This document shows, piece after piece, positions 36,722-45,852 of a stretch of DNA of 64,000 bases. Origin of the DNA: Leeuwenhoekiella marinoflava DSM 3653 (GTDB lineage: Bacteria > Bacteroidota > Bacteroidia > Flavobacteriales > Flavobacteriaceae). How positions within the stretch are numbered: the first letter of the stretch is position 1; each line of letters starts with the position of its first letter. The position numbers and the translations under genes were made by a program. The stretch covers positions 1 to 64,000 of the forward strand of contig NZ_FQUN01000022.1 in the NCBI RefSeq assembly GCF_900129005.1, written 5' to 3'. A model generated the notes under the pieces. That model saw nothing but the letters and a program-made list of their open reading frames with translations, was not told where the DNA came from and did no database searches.

Positions 36722-36994
36722 TTAATCAGGAATATATTGAGCAACGAGTTTGATGTATTCCTTTTTTGCTTCAGTAGCGGAAAGCCCTTTTATCTGAATG
36801 AGTGCATTGTATTTAAAAGCGCTGCGCAGATCATTTTCTTTAATATTCTCAACCGGCATCAGCTTACTCTTGTGGTTGCCCTGCTTATAATGTGCATAAA
36901 GCAATAACTGAATATCTGGAGGTAAAACCGTTTTGGTTTCACTCGCTCTTCTAGCAGCATCTTGAAACGCTTTTTCTAATTCTTCTTTGTCCAA
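36722..36994 (-). CDS. acyl-CoA-binding protein
   Basis: The 90-residue protein is a single ACBP domain: ELEKAFQDAARRA, LPPDIQLLLYAHYKQG, then DLRSAFKYNALIQIKGLS and EAKKEYIKLV. ACBP holds long-chain acyl-CoA in the cytoplasm. It is mainly eukaryotic but recurs in Bacteroidota. It is the last gene of the rsfS-ftsH-LUD-cdsA-psd series, next to phospholipid synthesis, which fits a role in handing over acyl groups. Confidence 0.88.
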   Translation of the reverse strand: MDKEELEKAFQDAARRASETKTVLPPDIQLLLYAHYKQGNHKSKLMPVENIKENDLRSAFKYNALIQIKGLSATEAKKEYIKLVAQYIPD

Positions 36995-37003
36995 AACGCG
37001 CGA

Positions 37004-37663
37004 TTACTTTAGGGTAGCTATAATGCTTTCTGCACCTTTAACTTTCTGATTGAGTTTAACTGCAAGCGGGGTGCCTACAGGAAGAAATAAGTCAACACGA
37101 GAACCAAATTTTATAAATCCGCTATCTTCACCCGGGACTGCAGTATCACCTTTTTTAGCATAATTTACGATGCGTTTAGCCAGAGCGCCAGCGATTTGGC
37201 GATACAATACGTCTCCAAAGCTTGCAGTTCTAATAACGACGGTTGTACGCTCATTTTCTTCAGAGGCTTTGGGATGCCAGGCAACAAGATATTTGCCCGG
37301 ATGGTATTTGCTGTAAACCACTTCACCTGCAGCCGGATATCTCGTTACATGAACATTGATAGGAGACATAAATATCGAAACCTGCAGTCGGTTTTCTTTA
37401 AAATATTCACGTTCGTAAACTTCTTCAATAACGACTACTTTTCCATCAACAGGGGCGATAATCTCATCACTAGTGCCATTTGCAGTTCGGGTAGGGTTTC
37501 TGAAAAATTGAAGGATAAGTATGAGTAAAACAGTTAACGTACCATAACATACATATTGCAGCCAGACTGGTGATACCCAAGTTTGTGTTGATATAAATCC
37601 TACAGCTACAAGGAGTAGTGTTATAATAATTATGGTATAACCTTCTTTATGAAACATATTCAA
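37004..37663 (-). CDS. psd: phosphatidylserine decarboxylase
   Basis: The 219-residue protein is the short type of the PSD family: two N-terminal membrane helices (about 8-50), the core PVDGKVVVIEEVYE, INVHVTRYPAAGEV and the self-cleavage motif FGSRVDLFLP, where the Ser of GS becomes the pyruvoyl group. It converts phosphatidylserine to phosphatidylethanolamine at the inner membrane. It overlaps the cdsA gene by 17 bp, so the two are co-translated. Confidence 0.92.
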   Translation of the reverse strand: MNMFHKEGYTIIIITLLLVAVGFISTQTWVSPVWLQYVCYGTLTVLLILILQFFRNPTRTANGTSDEIIAPVDGKVVVIEEVYEREYFKENRLQVSIFMSPINVHVTRYPAAGEVVYSKYHPGKYLVAWHPKASEENERTTVVIRTASFGDVLYRQIAGALAKRIVNYAKKGDTAVPGEDSGFIKFGSRVDLFLPVGTPLAVKLNQKVKGAESIIATLK

Positions 37664-38450
37664 ATACTATTAAAACCAAATAAATAAACGGACTGGCAAA
37701 GAGAATACTGTCTAAACGATCGTAAAGACCACCGTGTCCCGGCATCAGGGTTCCACTGTCTTTAACGCCAGCTTCACGCTTGAGTTTAGATTCTATTAAA
37801 TCACCAAAAGTCCCTAGTGTACTCATTACTACCGCAAGCGATAGCCAAATATTGAAGTTAAGGCTGTTTGTAAATTTATGAATAAAATAACTGGCAATAC
37901 AAGCAAAAACGAGTCCACCAAAAAAGCCTTCAATTGTTTTTTTTGGAGAAATGCTCGGAAACAATTTATGGCGTCCTAAACTCTTACCTACGATAAAGGC
38001 AAAGGTGTCATTCGTCCATATTAAAATAAATAAACCGGCTACCGTATAAGGAGAAAAGCCATCTCCGTGTGAAGGTAATAAGGTTAAAAACACAAAGCTG
38101 GCAATGATGTAAAATATGGTAATGTGTAATTTTTGAAGCTTCCTGTATTTTCTAATCTTTTCGCTGAAAAGATTTTTCATCAAATAAATTCCGGTAGCTA
38201 CAGTTAGACCTAGAAGAACTAGTGTTGCAGCTTTTGAAACCTTATAATAACTGAAAAACAAAATGAAAGAAATAAGTATCAAGTAGGTGTACCAAAACTG
38301 AAAACCAATGAGTCTTAAGAATTCCCGTAAAGTTATAATACCAAAAAGCAAGAACAACAGAATGTACCATTTCTCAGAATAGAAAATGGAAAATAATAAT
38401 ATGACAACATATAAAAAGCCGGAAAGTGCTCTTACGGTAATTTCGCGCAT
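37647..38450 (-). CDS. cdsA: phosphatidate cytidylyltransferase
   Basis: The 267-residue integral membrane enzyme makes CDP-diacylglycerol from phosphatidate and CTP. About eight helices are seen and the family signature lies near the C-terminus (VVMSTLGTFGDLIESKLKRE, KDSGTLMPGHGGLYDRLDS). WTNDTFAFIVGKSLGRHKL is also conserved. It feeds phosphatidylserine synthesis and the psd gene behind it. It starts 1 bp before the end of the LUD gene. Confidence 0.95.
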   Translation of the reverse strand: MREITVRALSGFLYVVILLFSIFYSEKWYILLFLLFGIITLREFLRLIGFQFWYTYLILISFILFFSYYKVSKAATLVLLGLTVATGIYLMKNLFSEKIRKYRKLQKLHITIFYIIASFVFLTLLPSHGDGFSPYTVAGLFILIWTNDTFAFIVGKSLGRHKLFPSISPKKTIEGFFGGLVFACIASYFIHKFTNSLNFNIWLSLAVVMSTLGTFGDLIESKLKREAGVKDSGTLMPGHGGLYDRLDSILFASPFIYLVLIVFEYVS

Positions 38451-38451
38451 A

Positions 38452-39066
38452 CTACAAATCTTCTAGTAGTAATAAATAAAGATTTTTTGCACTACTGCCA
38501 TAGCTCATAAAATCTTTGACCCCTTCTTTAGGTTCAAAATTTTTAATCGTGGTAATATTTGTAGGTATTTGTCCCGTATTCTTCTTTTTAATGCCTCTTA
38601 AACCTTCGCCAATACTGTTTACAATTTGACTTGTAGTTGCAAAAATAACAAGGTTTTGAGGAAGCTCTTTTAGTTTTTTTTCTTTGATTTGATTTGAAGA
38701 AATCAAAAGACTGCCATCATCAGCAATCAAGTTTTCACACGTTGATAAAAAGAACTTAGATTCTTTTTCTCTTCCAAAATTTAAATTATATCCTTTGAAG
38801 AGATTTTCTAACTTACTGTCAAGACAATACACATCTTGCTCGTACCAATCGTTTTCGAGAAGGATGTTGTCAAAACTTTCGTGAACTTCACCCATGTCGA
38901 TACAATACAGAAATTTACCACCATTTAGGATAAAATGTTTCGTAAAACGTTCATCTGCGGGAGCGGTAACATCAGGCATGTATTTACCCCGTTCTTTAAT
39001 AGAACTCTTGGGTTTATCTGCGCTTGGCGAAATTTTTTGCTTAAAAAGCTTCTTTAAGATACTCAT
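38452..39066 (-). CDS. LUD-domain protein (LutC/YkgG-like)
   Basis: The 204-residue protein matches the LUD domain family (LLISSNQIKEKKLKELPQNL, VIFATTSQIVNSIGEGLRG, TTIKNFEP). Other LUD proteins take part in lactate use, but in this neighbourhood, between ftsH and cdsA, the family is a constant companion without proven function. It lacks any Fe-S Cys motif. A terminator hairpin lies between it and ftsH. Confidence 0.78.
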   Translation of the reverse strand: MSILKKLFKQKISPSADKPKSSIKERGKYMPDVTAPADERFTKHFILNGGKFLYCIDMGEVHESFDNILLENDWYEQDVYCLDSKLENLFKGYNLNFGREKESKFFLSTCENLIADDGSLLISSNQIKEKKLKELPQNLVIFATTSQIVNSIGEGLRGIKKKNTGQIPTNITTIKNFEPKEGVKDFMSYGSSAKNLYLLLLEDL

Positions 39067-39106
39067 AAATGAGTGGTATTCGTCTAAATTTAGGATTCTA
39101 TCAAAT

Positions 39107-39147
39107 ATAAAAAATCTTAACTCAACAACGTGTCAAGTTAAGATTTT
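39107..39147 (-). terminator. terminator after ftsH
   Basis: On the minus strand a 12-bp stem (aaaatcttaact / agttaagatttt, 39111-39122 and 39136-39147) is followed by a T run. It separates ftsH from the downstream LUD gene, so readthrough or a separate promoter is needed for the lipid genes. Confidence 0.75.
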
Positions 39148-39171
39148 ATATTGGTTGTAGCCGTTGGGATT

Positions 39172-41145
39172 CTAACTTTCGCTTAAAGGAAGGCCCTTAG
39201 TTTCGGCTTCTATACTTTTTTCAAAAGGACGTTTCCCGAAGATTTTTTCTAGATTATCTTTGAAAATCACCTCTTTATCAAGAAGGACTTCTGCAAGTTC
39301 ATTCAATTTATCTTTGTTGTCTTCTAATATTTTAATAGCACGTTGATATTGCTCTTCAATAATTTTAGAAATTTCTTTATCAATAAGTTCAGCGGTTTTT
39401 TCACTGTATGGTTTGCTGAAGTTATACTCATTCTGACCTGAAGAATCATAATACGTCAGGTTTCCAATCTCATCATTTAAACCATAAATAGTAACCATCA
39501 TACGAGCTTGCTTAGTAACTTTTTCTAAGTCACTTAAAGCACCTGTAGAAATTTTATCAAACGTTACTTTCTCAGCAGCACGACCACCCATAGCAGCACA
39601 CATTTCGTCTAGCATTTGCTCAGGGCGTACGATAAGGCGCTCTTCTGGTAAATACCATGCGGCTCCTAGTGATCGACCACGAGGGACAATAGTTACTTTT
39701 ACTAAAGGAGCAGCATGCTCAAGCATCCAACTAACGGTAGCGTGACCGGCTTCGTGAAATGCAATTGCTTTTTTCTCATCTGGAGTGATGATTTTATTTT
39801 TCTTTTCAAGACCTCCTACAATACGATCAACTGCATCTAAGAAATCCTGACGACCTACAGCTGTTTTGCCTTGTCTTGCAGCGATAAGGGCTGCCTCATT
39901 ACACACGTTGGCAATATCAGCACCAGAGAATCCCGGTGTTTGCTTAGCCATAAATTCTGTGTCTAACTCGTCAGCTACTTTTTTAAGCGGGCGTAAGTGA
40001 ACTTCAAATATCTCTTTACGTTCTCTAACATCTGGAAGATCTACATAGATTTGACGGTCAAAACGACCTGCACGCATTAAAGCTGTATCTAAAACATCGG
40101 CGCGGTTGGTTGCAGCTAATACAATTACATTTGTATTTGTGCCAAAACCATCCATTTCTGTAAGAAGTTGGTTCAATGTGTTTTCGCGCTCATCATTAGA
40201 TCCGCTAAAATTGGATTTTCCACGAGCTCTACCAATTGCATCAATTTCGTCAATAAAGATTATAGCAGGAGATTTTTCTTTTGCTTGTTTAAAGAGGTCA
40301 CGAACCCGAGAAGCACCTACACCTACAAACATCTCTACAAAGTCAGAGCCAGAAAGTGAGAAGAATGGTACTTTAGCTTCGCCGGCTACCGCTTTAGCAA
40401 GTAATGTTTTACCTGTTCCCGGAGGTCCTACAAGTAAAGCGCCTTTAGGGATCTTACCACCTAGGTTTGTGTATTTTTCAGGATTTTTTAAGAAATCTAC
40501 AATTTCTTGCACTTCTTCTTTTGCTCCCTCGAGACCGGCAACATCTTTAAAAGAAGTTTTTACATCAGTCTTTTCGTCAAAAAGTTTTGCTTTAGATTTT
40601 CCGATATTAAAAATCTGACCGCCTGCACCGCCTGCACCACCAGATGACATTCTGCGCATTATAAAAATCCAAATACCAATGATTATTACAATAGGAAGCA
40701 ATGTGATTAATATGTCTCCAAACATATTGTTTTCCGGCTTCAGGTATTTGACATTGAAATCCTGACCTGCTTTAATTTCAGCTAAAGACTTCTCAAAATT
40801 TTCAAGTGTACCATAACGATATTCATAGTCAGCACCACCGGTACTATTAAAGAAGTTCATCCCATTATCTACTGGTTTAGTATGCTTTTCCTTGTCTTTT
40901 GCATTATCTGTAAGATAGATATAAGCAACCTGATTACTGGCTGATTTGTTAATGTCAATTCTCTTGACATCACCGTCTTCAATAAAGGTTGTTAACTGAT
41001 CCTGTAAAATCTCTTTGGGGTTCCCATGATCAGAGCCACTGCTGAAAAGATTGAGAGCTAAGAATACAAGTATTATTGCGGTGTAAATCCACCAAGCACT
41101 AAATTTAGGCTTTTTAGGAGCGGGCTTTTTTGATTTTTCTGCCAT
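39172..41145 (-). CDS. ftsH: ATP-dependent zinc metalloprotease FtsH
   Basis: The 657-residue protein has two membrane helices (about 16-33 and 147-165), an AAA+ domain with Walker A GPPGTGKT near 240, Walker [12 protein letters not shown], the SRH region ([15 protein letters not shown]), and the zinc-protease motif HEAGH near 463. It forms hexamers in the inner membrane and degrades unassembled membrane proteins and regulators. It follows rsfS by 9 bp and precedes a terminator. Confidence 0.97.
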   Translation of the reverse strand: MAEKSKKPAPKKPKFSAWWIYTAIILVFLALNLFSSGSDHGNPKEILQDQLTTFIEDGDVKRIDINKSASNQVAYIYLTDNAKDKEKHTKPVDNGMNFFNSTGGADYEYRYGTLENFEKSLAEIKAGQDFNVKYLKPENNMFGDILITLLPIVIIIGIWIFIMRRMSSGGAGGAGGQIFNIGKSKAKLFDEKTDVKTSFKDVAGLEGAKEEVQEIVDFLKNPEKYTNLGGKIPKGALLVGPPGTGKTLLAKAVAGEAKVPFFSLSGSDFVEMFVGVGASRVRDLFKQAKEKSPAIIFIDEIDAIGRARGKSNFSGSNDERENTLNQLLTEMDGFGTNTNVIVLAATNRADVLDTALMRAGRFDRQIYVDLPDVRERKEIFEVHLRPLKKVADELDTEFMAKQTPGFSGADIANVCNEAALIAARQGKTAVGRQDFLDAVDRIVGGLEKKNKIITPDEKKAIAFHEAGHATVSWMLEHAAPLVKVTIVPRGRSLGAAWYLPEERLIVRPEQMLDEMCAAMGGRAAEKVTFDKISTGALSDLEKVTKQARMMVTIYGLNDEIGNLTYYDSSGQNEYNFSKPYSEKTAELIDKEISKIIEEQYQRAIKILEDNKDKLNELAEVLLDKEVIFKDNLEKIFGKRPFEKSIEAETKGLPLSES

Positions 41146-41154
41146 TGATTTTTT

Positions 41155-41526
41155 TTAATAATTTGATTCAATTGAAGTTACTTTGGCATCTCCCCAAAGA
41201 CTTTCAATATCATAATATTCCCTGATGTGTTTTTGGAAAACATGTACAACAACGTGTACATAGTCCATCAACACCCATTCAGCATTTTGTGTGCCTTCTA
41301 CGTGCCAGGGCTTATCTTTAAGTTTTTTGCTAACTGTTTTTTGAATTGAATTTACAATGGCGGTTACCTGCGTGTTAGAAGTACCATTGCATACGATAAA
41401 ATAGTCACAAACCATGTTTTCTATCTCCCTAAGGTCTAATAAATCAATATTTTGACCCTTCACTTCTTCAATCCCTTCTAGAATAGTTGTAATTAATTGA
41501 TCTGTACTTACTTCTTTTTTTGCCAT
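41155..41526 (-). CDS. rsfS: ribosomal silencing factor RsfS
   Basis: The 123-residue protein matches RsfS/Iojap (IVCNGTSNTQVTAIVNSIQ, WHVEGTQNAEWVLMDY, VVVHVFQKHIREYYDIESLW). It binds uL14 on the 50S subunit and blocks subunit joining under poor nutrition. It starts the ftsH transcription unit; a -7 box lies 20 bp before the start codon. Confidence 0.95.
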   Translation of the reverse strand: MAKKEVSTDQLITTILEGIEEVKGQNIDLLDLREIENMVCDYFIVCNGTSNTQVTAIVNSIQKTVSKKLKDKPWHVEGTQNAEWVLMDYVHVVVHVFQKHIREYYDIESLWGDAKVTSIESNY

Positions 41527-41545
41527 TAAATCTTTTTTAGTTTGG

Positions 41546-41553
41546 CAAAGTTA
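41546..41553 (-). promoter_or_regulatory. -7 box of the rsfS-ftsH operon
   Basis: On the minus strand TAACTTTG matches TAnnTTTG exactly, 20 bp before the rsfS ATG. The 85-bp gap is divergent with birA. No clear -33 TTTG. Confidence 0.55.
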
Positions 41554-41611
41554 TTACAATTTTGTTTCATAGTGTTTCTTGTTATAACATTTAAGCCATT
41601 CCTTATACCGC

Positions 41612-42340
41612 ATGAAAGTAGTCAAACTTAATGCCACAACTTCTACAAATTCCTACTTAAGAGCGTACACAAAAGAGTTTGACTCAGAAAGTGATGTTCT
41701 GGTCTGGACATTAGATCAACAAGCCGGTAGAGGGCAACGTGGTGCTTCGTGGGAATCAGAACCGGGTAAGAACCTTACGTTTAGTGTGTTTAAGCGGGTA
41801 GAAGGATTGCCGGTGAGAAAATCTTTTTACATAACGATGGCAACTTCATTAGCTGTTTATGAGGTTTTAGAGGAGTTTGGAGTAAAGAATATATCGGTAA
41901 AATGGCCAAACGACATATTGGCAGGTAAATCTAAAATTTGTGGAATACTCATAGAAAGTGTGATACGCAATGGTCTTTATGCTGTCATAATTGGTGTTGG
42001 GCTTAACATTAATCAAAAATTATTTAACCACGCACCGCGAGCAACTTCACTAGCTCTAGAGACCGGGAAGATTTTTGAATTGGAAGAAATTTTAAACTTA
42101 CTCGTATCTAAGTTCTATAAATATGTAGCGCTTATTACAGAAGGTGCTTTTGAAACACTAAAGAAAGAATACGAAGAAAAACTATTTAGAAAAGGGAAAG
42201 CCTCAACTTTTCAATCAAATTCAGGAGAACTCTTCACAGGTATCATTACCGAAGTATCAAAAACAGGAAAGCTCATCTTGCAATTAGAAGATGAGCTTTA
42301 TAAAGAATTTGATCTCAAAGAGCTAAAACTGCTCTATTAG
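41612..42340 (+). CDS. birA: biotin--[acetyl-CoA-carboxylase] ligase
   Basis: The 242-residue ligase has the biotin-binding motif (QQAGRGQRGASWESEPGKN), KWPNDILAGKSKICGIL and GVGLNINQ. It makes biotinyl-AMP and attaches biotin to carboxylase carriers. The N-terminal HTH of the E. coli regulator is absent, so it is an enzyme only (group I). It is divergent from rsfS and its stop overlaps that of the next, convergent gene by 4 bp. Confidence 0.95.
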   Translation: MKVVKLNATTSTNSYLRAYTKEFDSESDVLVWTLDQQAGRGQRGASWESEPGKNLTFSVFKRVEGLPVRKSFYITMATSLAVYEVLEEFGVKNISVKWPNDILAGKSKICGILIESVIRNGLYAVIIGVGLNINQKLFNHAPRATSLALETGKIFELEEILNLLVSKFYKYVALITEGAFETLKKEYEEKLFRKGKASTFQSNSGELFTGIITEVSKTGKLILQLEDELYKEFDLKELKLLY

Positions 42341-42729
42341 ATAGTTTGTAAATTTTCGGTTAGCGTCTGAATGAATTTTGTAATAGGGCCTTTAATCATC
42401 ATAGCCATCATCGCGTTGAATTCTCCTTCAAACTCAAAATATGCCTCGCTACTATCTTCAGTAAGTTCTTTAATGTTTGCAGTTAAGGTGAAAGGAAGCT
42501 TATCGCTTGCAGCACCTAAAACTACTTTGTTATAAGGCACACTGTTCTTTAATTCTAAAACAATATCTGGCATTCCTTTTAAGGCAAAAAGAAAACGTTT
42601 GTCACTTAAAATTTCAAATTTACTAATGCTGTCTGGCATCAATTGTTTGTAATTATTTACATCAACAAGAAAGTTGAAAATTGTTTCAGGGCTTTTATTG
42701 ATGGTCTTCTTAGGGCTTTCTATATACAT
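42337..42729 (-). CDS. SRPBCC-superfamily protein
   Basis: The 130-residue protein has the START/SRPBCC layout typical of small Bacteroidota members (KSPETIFNFLVDVNNYKQLM, AYFEFEGEFNAMM, MMIKGPITKFIQTL). Such proteins bind hydrophobic ligands in a cavity; the ligand is unknown. Its 3' end overlaps the birA end by 4 bp and pyrE lies 48 bp upstream on the same strand. Confidence 0.8.
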   Translation of the reverse strand: MYIESPKKTINKSPETIFNFLVDVNNYKQLMPDSISKFEILSDKRFLFALKGMPDIVLELKNSVPYNKVVLGAASDKLPFTLTANIKELTEDSSEAYFEFEGEFNAMMAMMIKGPITKFIQTLTENLQTI

Positions 42730-42777
42730 AGGTTTATTAGTCTGTGAAAATTGAAATTAAGCGTTATGTGTTTTATT

Positions 42778-43425
42778 TTAAAGGGAAGCTTCCCAGGTAT
42801 CTGGAGAAAGACGCCAAGTCTGCAAGGTTAATCGTTCTTTTTCTGAGATATAGCGTGTATCTGAAGCTTGTTCTAAAAGGTGATCGTAATCACTTAGCGT
42901 ATGTAAGTCTATGCCATATTCTTCAAAATTGGTTTTAGAAACATCAAATCCATAGGTGAAAATGGCAAGCATCCCTTTTACATTAGCTTTAGCAGCTTTT
43001 AAAGCTTCCACAGCCATAAGGCTACTTTTACCGGTGCTAATTAAATCCTCTACAACAACAACAGACTGGCCGGGCTCTAATTTTCCTTCGATTTGATTTT
43101 GTCTTCCGTGCTTTTTCGCCTCCGGTCTGATATAGATAAAAGGGAGGTTTAAAAAGTCTGCAACCAGCATGCCTATTCCTATTGCACCAGTGGCTACACC
43201 AGCGATTACATCTGGCTTGCCATAAATTTGTTCTATTTGATTAGCGATATTTTCCCGCAAGTAGTTGCGTATCTGCGGATACGACAAAGTAATGCGGTTA
43301 TCGCAATAAATGGGTGATTTCCACCCGCTGGCCCACGTGAAGGGGTTTTGTGGTTGTAATTTAATTGCATTAATTTGCAATAACAACTCAGCTGTTTTTT
43401 TAGCTGTTTCCTTTTTTAAGATCAT
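42778..43425 (-). CDS. pyrE: orotate phosphoribosyltransferase
   Basis: The enzyme (215 residues from the ATG at 43425) makes OMP from orotate and PRPP. The PRPP motif VVVVEDLISTGKSS and the core WASGWKSPIYCDNR are clear. I take MILKKETAKKTAEL as start, as in relatives; a Met at 43464 would add thirteen residues overlapping the divergent Nudix gene. The two start codons are only 7 bp apart or share bases, so they must share a promoter zone. Confidence 0.95.
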   Translation of the reverse strand: MILKKETAKKTAELLLQINAIKLQPQNPFTWASGWKSPIYCDNRITLSYPQIRNYLRENIANQIEQIYGKPDVIAGVATGAIGIGMLVADFLNLPFIYIRPEAKKHGRQNQIEGKLEPGQSVVVVEDLISTGKSSLMAVEALKAAKANVKGMLAIFTYGFDVSKTNFEEYGIDLHTLSDYDHLLEQASDTRYISEKERLTLQTWRLSPDTWEASL

Positions 43426-43432
43426 GGTACAA

Positions 43433-44056
43433 ATGTATAAAGTTTTTGTAAATGATGTGCCCATAATACTTTCAACTGAAAAGTATATTGGAGAAAATTA
43501 CACATCCATTCCCATAAAACGTGCAAAAATAAAAAGCATTATTAAACAGGTGAATCGTGGTCAGCTCACGCACATCAATCTCTATCACCCTAAAGGCAAT
43601 AAATTACTCAAGTTTTTGAAGAAAAAACTACCTGTGGTTATTGCCGGTGGCGGAATGGTTTTTAATGAGCATTCTGAAATTCTTTTTATCAAACGAAACG
43701 GAAAGTGGGATTTGCCAAAAGGAAAACTTGAGAAAAATGAAACCATAGAAGAATGTGCCGTACGTGAGGTGAGCGAAGAAACCGGTTGTCAGAATCTGAT
43801 GCTGGGCGATCTCATTACGATTACATATCACGTTTTTAAGCGAGGCGGAAAGTTCAAACTCAAAGAAACCTATTGGTATAGGATGACTTCAGATTATGAG
43901 GGGTTGTTAGAACCGCAACCTTCTGAGGGTATCAAAAAAGTTCGTTGGAAGAATTTTGAAAAATCTCAAAAGGCGCTGACTAAATCTTATGAGAACATCA
44001 AGTTGTTGTTTCCTAAAGAATATTTAATTAGTAATCCTAAAGATCGGGTAGCGTAG
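43433..44056 (+). CDS. Nudix hydrolase
   Basis: The protein (207 residues from ATG 43433, MYKVFVNDVPIIL) has an N-terminal extension of about 65 residues and a Nudix domain with the full box (GKLEKNETIEECAVREVSEE, then TGCQ). It hydrolyses a nucleoside diphosphate linked to some group; the substrate is unknown. An ATG at 43424 is also possible and would overlap the pyrE start. The 3' end overlaps the convergent M14 peptidase gene by 33 bp. Confidence 0.88.
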   Translation: MYKVFVNDVPIILSTEKYIGENYTSIPIKRAKIKSIIKQVNRGQLTHINLYHPKGNKLLKFLKKKLPVVIAGGGMVFNEHSEILFIKRNGKWDLPKGKLEKNETIEECAVREVSEETGCQNLMLGDLITITYHVFKRGGKFKLKETYWYRMTSDYEGLLEPQPSEGIKKVRWKNFEKSQKALTKSYENIKLLFPKEYLISNPKDRVA

Positions 44057-45781
44057 ATAAGCTTCTTCATAATTAGAAGAATGCGCATAAATCCACTCTA
44101 GTTGTGCATACCAGTTTTTTGCAAATGCTGCATCATCTTGTTTTTTAGCATCAAATGCTGCTTTTAACTCTTGATCTGCATCCAATAACTCCTGAGCACG
44201 GTCTTCCCATACATAAGGTGAGAAGTGTTCTTTTTGCTGTAAAACCGTATCAAAGTAGTTCCAGTTAAAAAAGGAATCTACTCCAGAAGGTTCAAACATT
44301 TCAATAATATAGCGCAAGCCAGACTGATTGGTTTCTATAAGGTAATCTCCTGCACGTACAGCAACTTCTTTTTTGGTACTTATTACTTTTGTATTATAAT
44401 GCAGATAGTGACCTTCATAAGCTTGAGATCGTGTTTTGTAGTCGGCAATGTGATATACTTCTGCAGTTAAAAGGGTATCTTTCTGAAAACGTTCAACATC
44501 AATTTCATTTTCTTTCAATCGCTCAATAACGTGATACCAACCTTGAGGAATGATATAAGCTCTGGGAATGCTTACTTCTTTAACCGGCTTCATATAATTA
44601 TAATACGTAACTTCTTTTTCAAAAGGTTTCTCTCTATTGTATTTTAAGCGCGGCATTTCGGTAACCGAGCTTGTTTGCTGCTCGCCTTCATAACCTAAGA
44701 AATTGAGCGTTGTCGTCTTGCTGCTGTCTATATCAAAATGCAACGCGTAGCTTTTTCCGGTTAGCGAGCCGCTTTTGTAAATAGAATCTTGTTCTTTTCT
44801 AAGGCGCTGCATTTTTGCACCATCTTTCTCAACAATGCTCAACATAGATTTCATCAATTCGTAAGTACCTTCTACACGTTGCTTATAGGGTTTAAGCATA
44901 TGTGTTTCTACCATCATCCCAAAAGTGTTCCATAGCGTGCTGTAGCCCGTTGAATACCGCGGGTAGTCCATAAATTGTGAAAAGCCAATTTCCGGGACCT
45001 GATTAAACACATTGACATATGGTGTGATAGGCCAGTCTTTTGCAGCTAAATCTTGTTCCAATTGAGGTTGTAGTTCTTCATGTAAATACGCACCGGGTTT
45101 GCCTCCTAATTTAGTGTGCTGTGTAAATAAATGCGTGAGCACATATTGATAATCTGCACCATTACTCACGTGATTATCTATCAAAACATCAGGGTTTATC
45201 ATATGATAGATATTAGCAAAAGTTCGGGCATTTCGGGTATCTGCTTTTACGAAATCACGATTGAGATCATAATTCTGAGCATTCCCTCTAAAACCATATT
45301 CTTCAGGGCCGTTTTGGTTGGCTCGCGTGCCGGTATTTCTGTTTAGGGAGCCACCTGTATTGTAAATTGCGATTGCTCCAATCCAGGTTTTTTCTGGTGC
45401 TTGAATTGTTCCATTTGCCAAATCTCGCATCAACAGCATTGTCGCGTCAATTCCATCAGATTCACCCGGATGGATGCCGTTATTGATGAGGATTCGTGTC
45501 ACATCTTTAGCGTCTGCAAATTCAGAATCAAAAGTTCTATCGGTATTAAAAGTCACCAGAGTAAGCGGTTTGCCGCTATCTGTAGCGCCTATTTCGTAGG
45601 TTTTGATAGAAACATAGGCTTCGTCAAGATCAGCATAATAATCCATCACTTCCTGATAGGTTGGTGTTTGATTTCCATTACCTTTTTCAAAAGGAGTTAT
45701 GAGATCAAAATCTTCCGGTTTGGGTTTCTCGGCGCAAGCCAAAATTAAAAATGCAAGTAAGCTGAATAGGGATAACTTCAT
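44024..45781 (-). CDS. M14-family zinc carboxypeptidase, lipoprotein
   Basis: The 585-residue protein has a lipoprotein signal (FLILACAEK, Cys at 16) and an M14 domain. The zinc ligands lie in NNGIHPGESDGIDATM (HxxE) and DNHVSNGADY; VETHMLKPY may carry the catalytic Glu. Thr- and Gly-rich NRNTGTRANQNGPE and YDLNRDFVKADT are also conserved. The C-terminal third is a family extension. It should act on peptides outside the cytoplasm. Confidence 0.88.
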   Translation of the reverse strand: MKLSLFSLLAFLILACAEKPKPEDFDLITPFEKGNGNQTPTYQEVMDYYADLDEAYVSIKTYEIGATDSGKPLTLVTFNTDRTFDSEFADAKDVTRILINNGIHPGESDGIDATMLLMRDLANGTIQAPEKTWIGAIAIYNTGGSLNRNTGTRANQNGPEEYGFRGNAQNYDLNRDFVKADTRNARTFANIYHMINPDVLIDNHVSNGADYQYVLTHLFTQHTKLGGKPGAYLHEELQPQLEQDLAAKDWPITPYVNVFNQVPEIGFSQFMDYPRYSTGYSTLWNTFGMMVETHMLKPYKQRVEGTYELMKSMLSIVEKDGAKMQRLRKEQDSIYKSGSLTGKSYALHFDIDSSKTTTLNFLGYEGEQQTSSVTEMPRLKYNREKPFEKEVTYYNYMKPVKEVSIPRAYIIPQGWYHVIERLKENEIDVERFQKDTLLTAEVYHIADYKTRSQAYEGHYLHYNTKVISTKKEVAVRAGDYLIETNQSGLRYIIEMFEPSGVDSFFNWNYFDTVLQQKEHFSPYVWEDRAQELLDADQELKAAFDAKKQDDAAFAKNWYAQLEWIYAHSSNYEEAYLRYPIFRITN

Positions 45782-45852
45782 TAGAATAGAATATTGAGAA
45801 AGCTAAAATTAAGAATTAATGCAAGTTTGGAGCTGTTGATTCTTCAGGACTT

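Noticed and set aside
39105-39150. tRNA- or attachment-site-like hairpin after ftsH
   Set aside because: The stem with a T run is an ordinary terminator; no cloverleaf or repeat copy seen.
40106-40618. 170-codon frame opposite ftsH
   Set aside because: It is the antisense shadow of the conserved FtsH ATPase domain.
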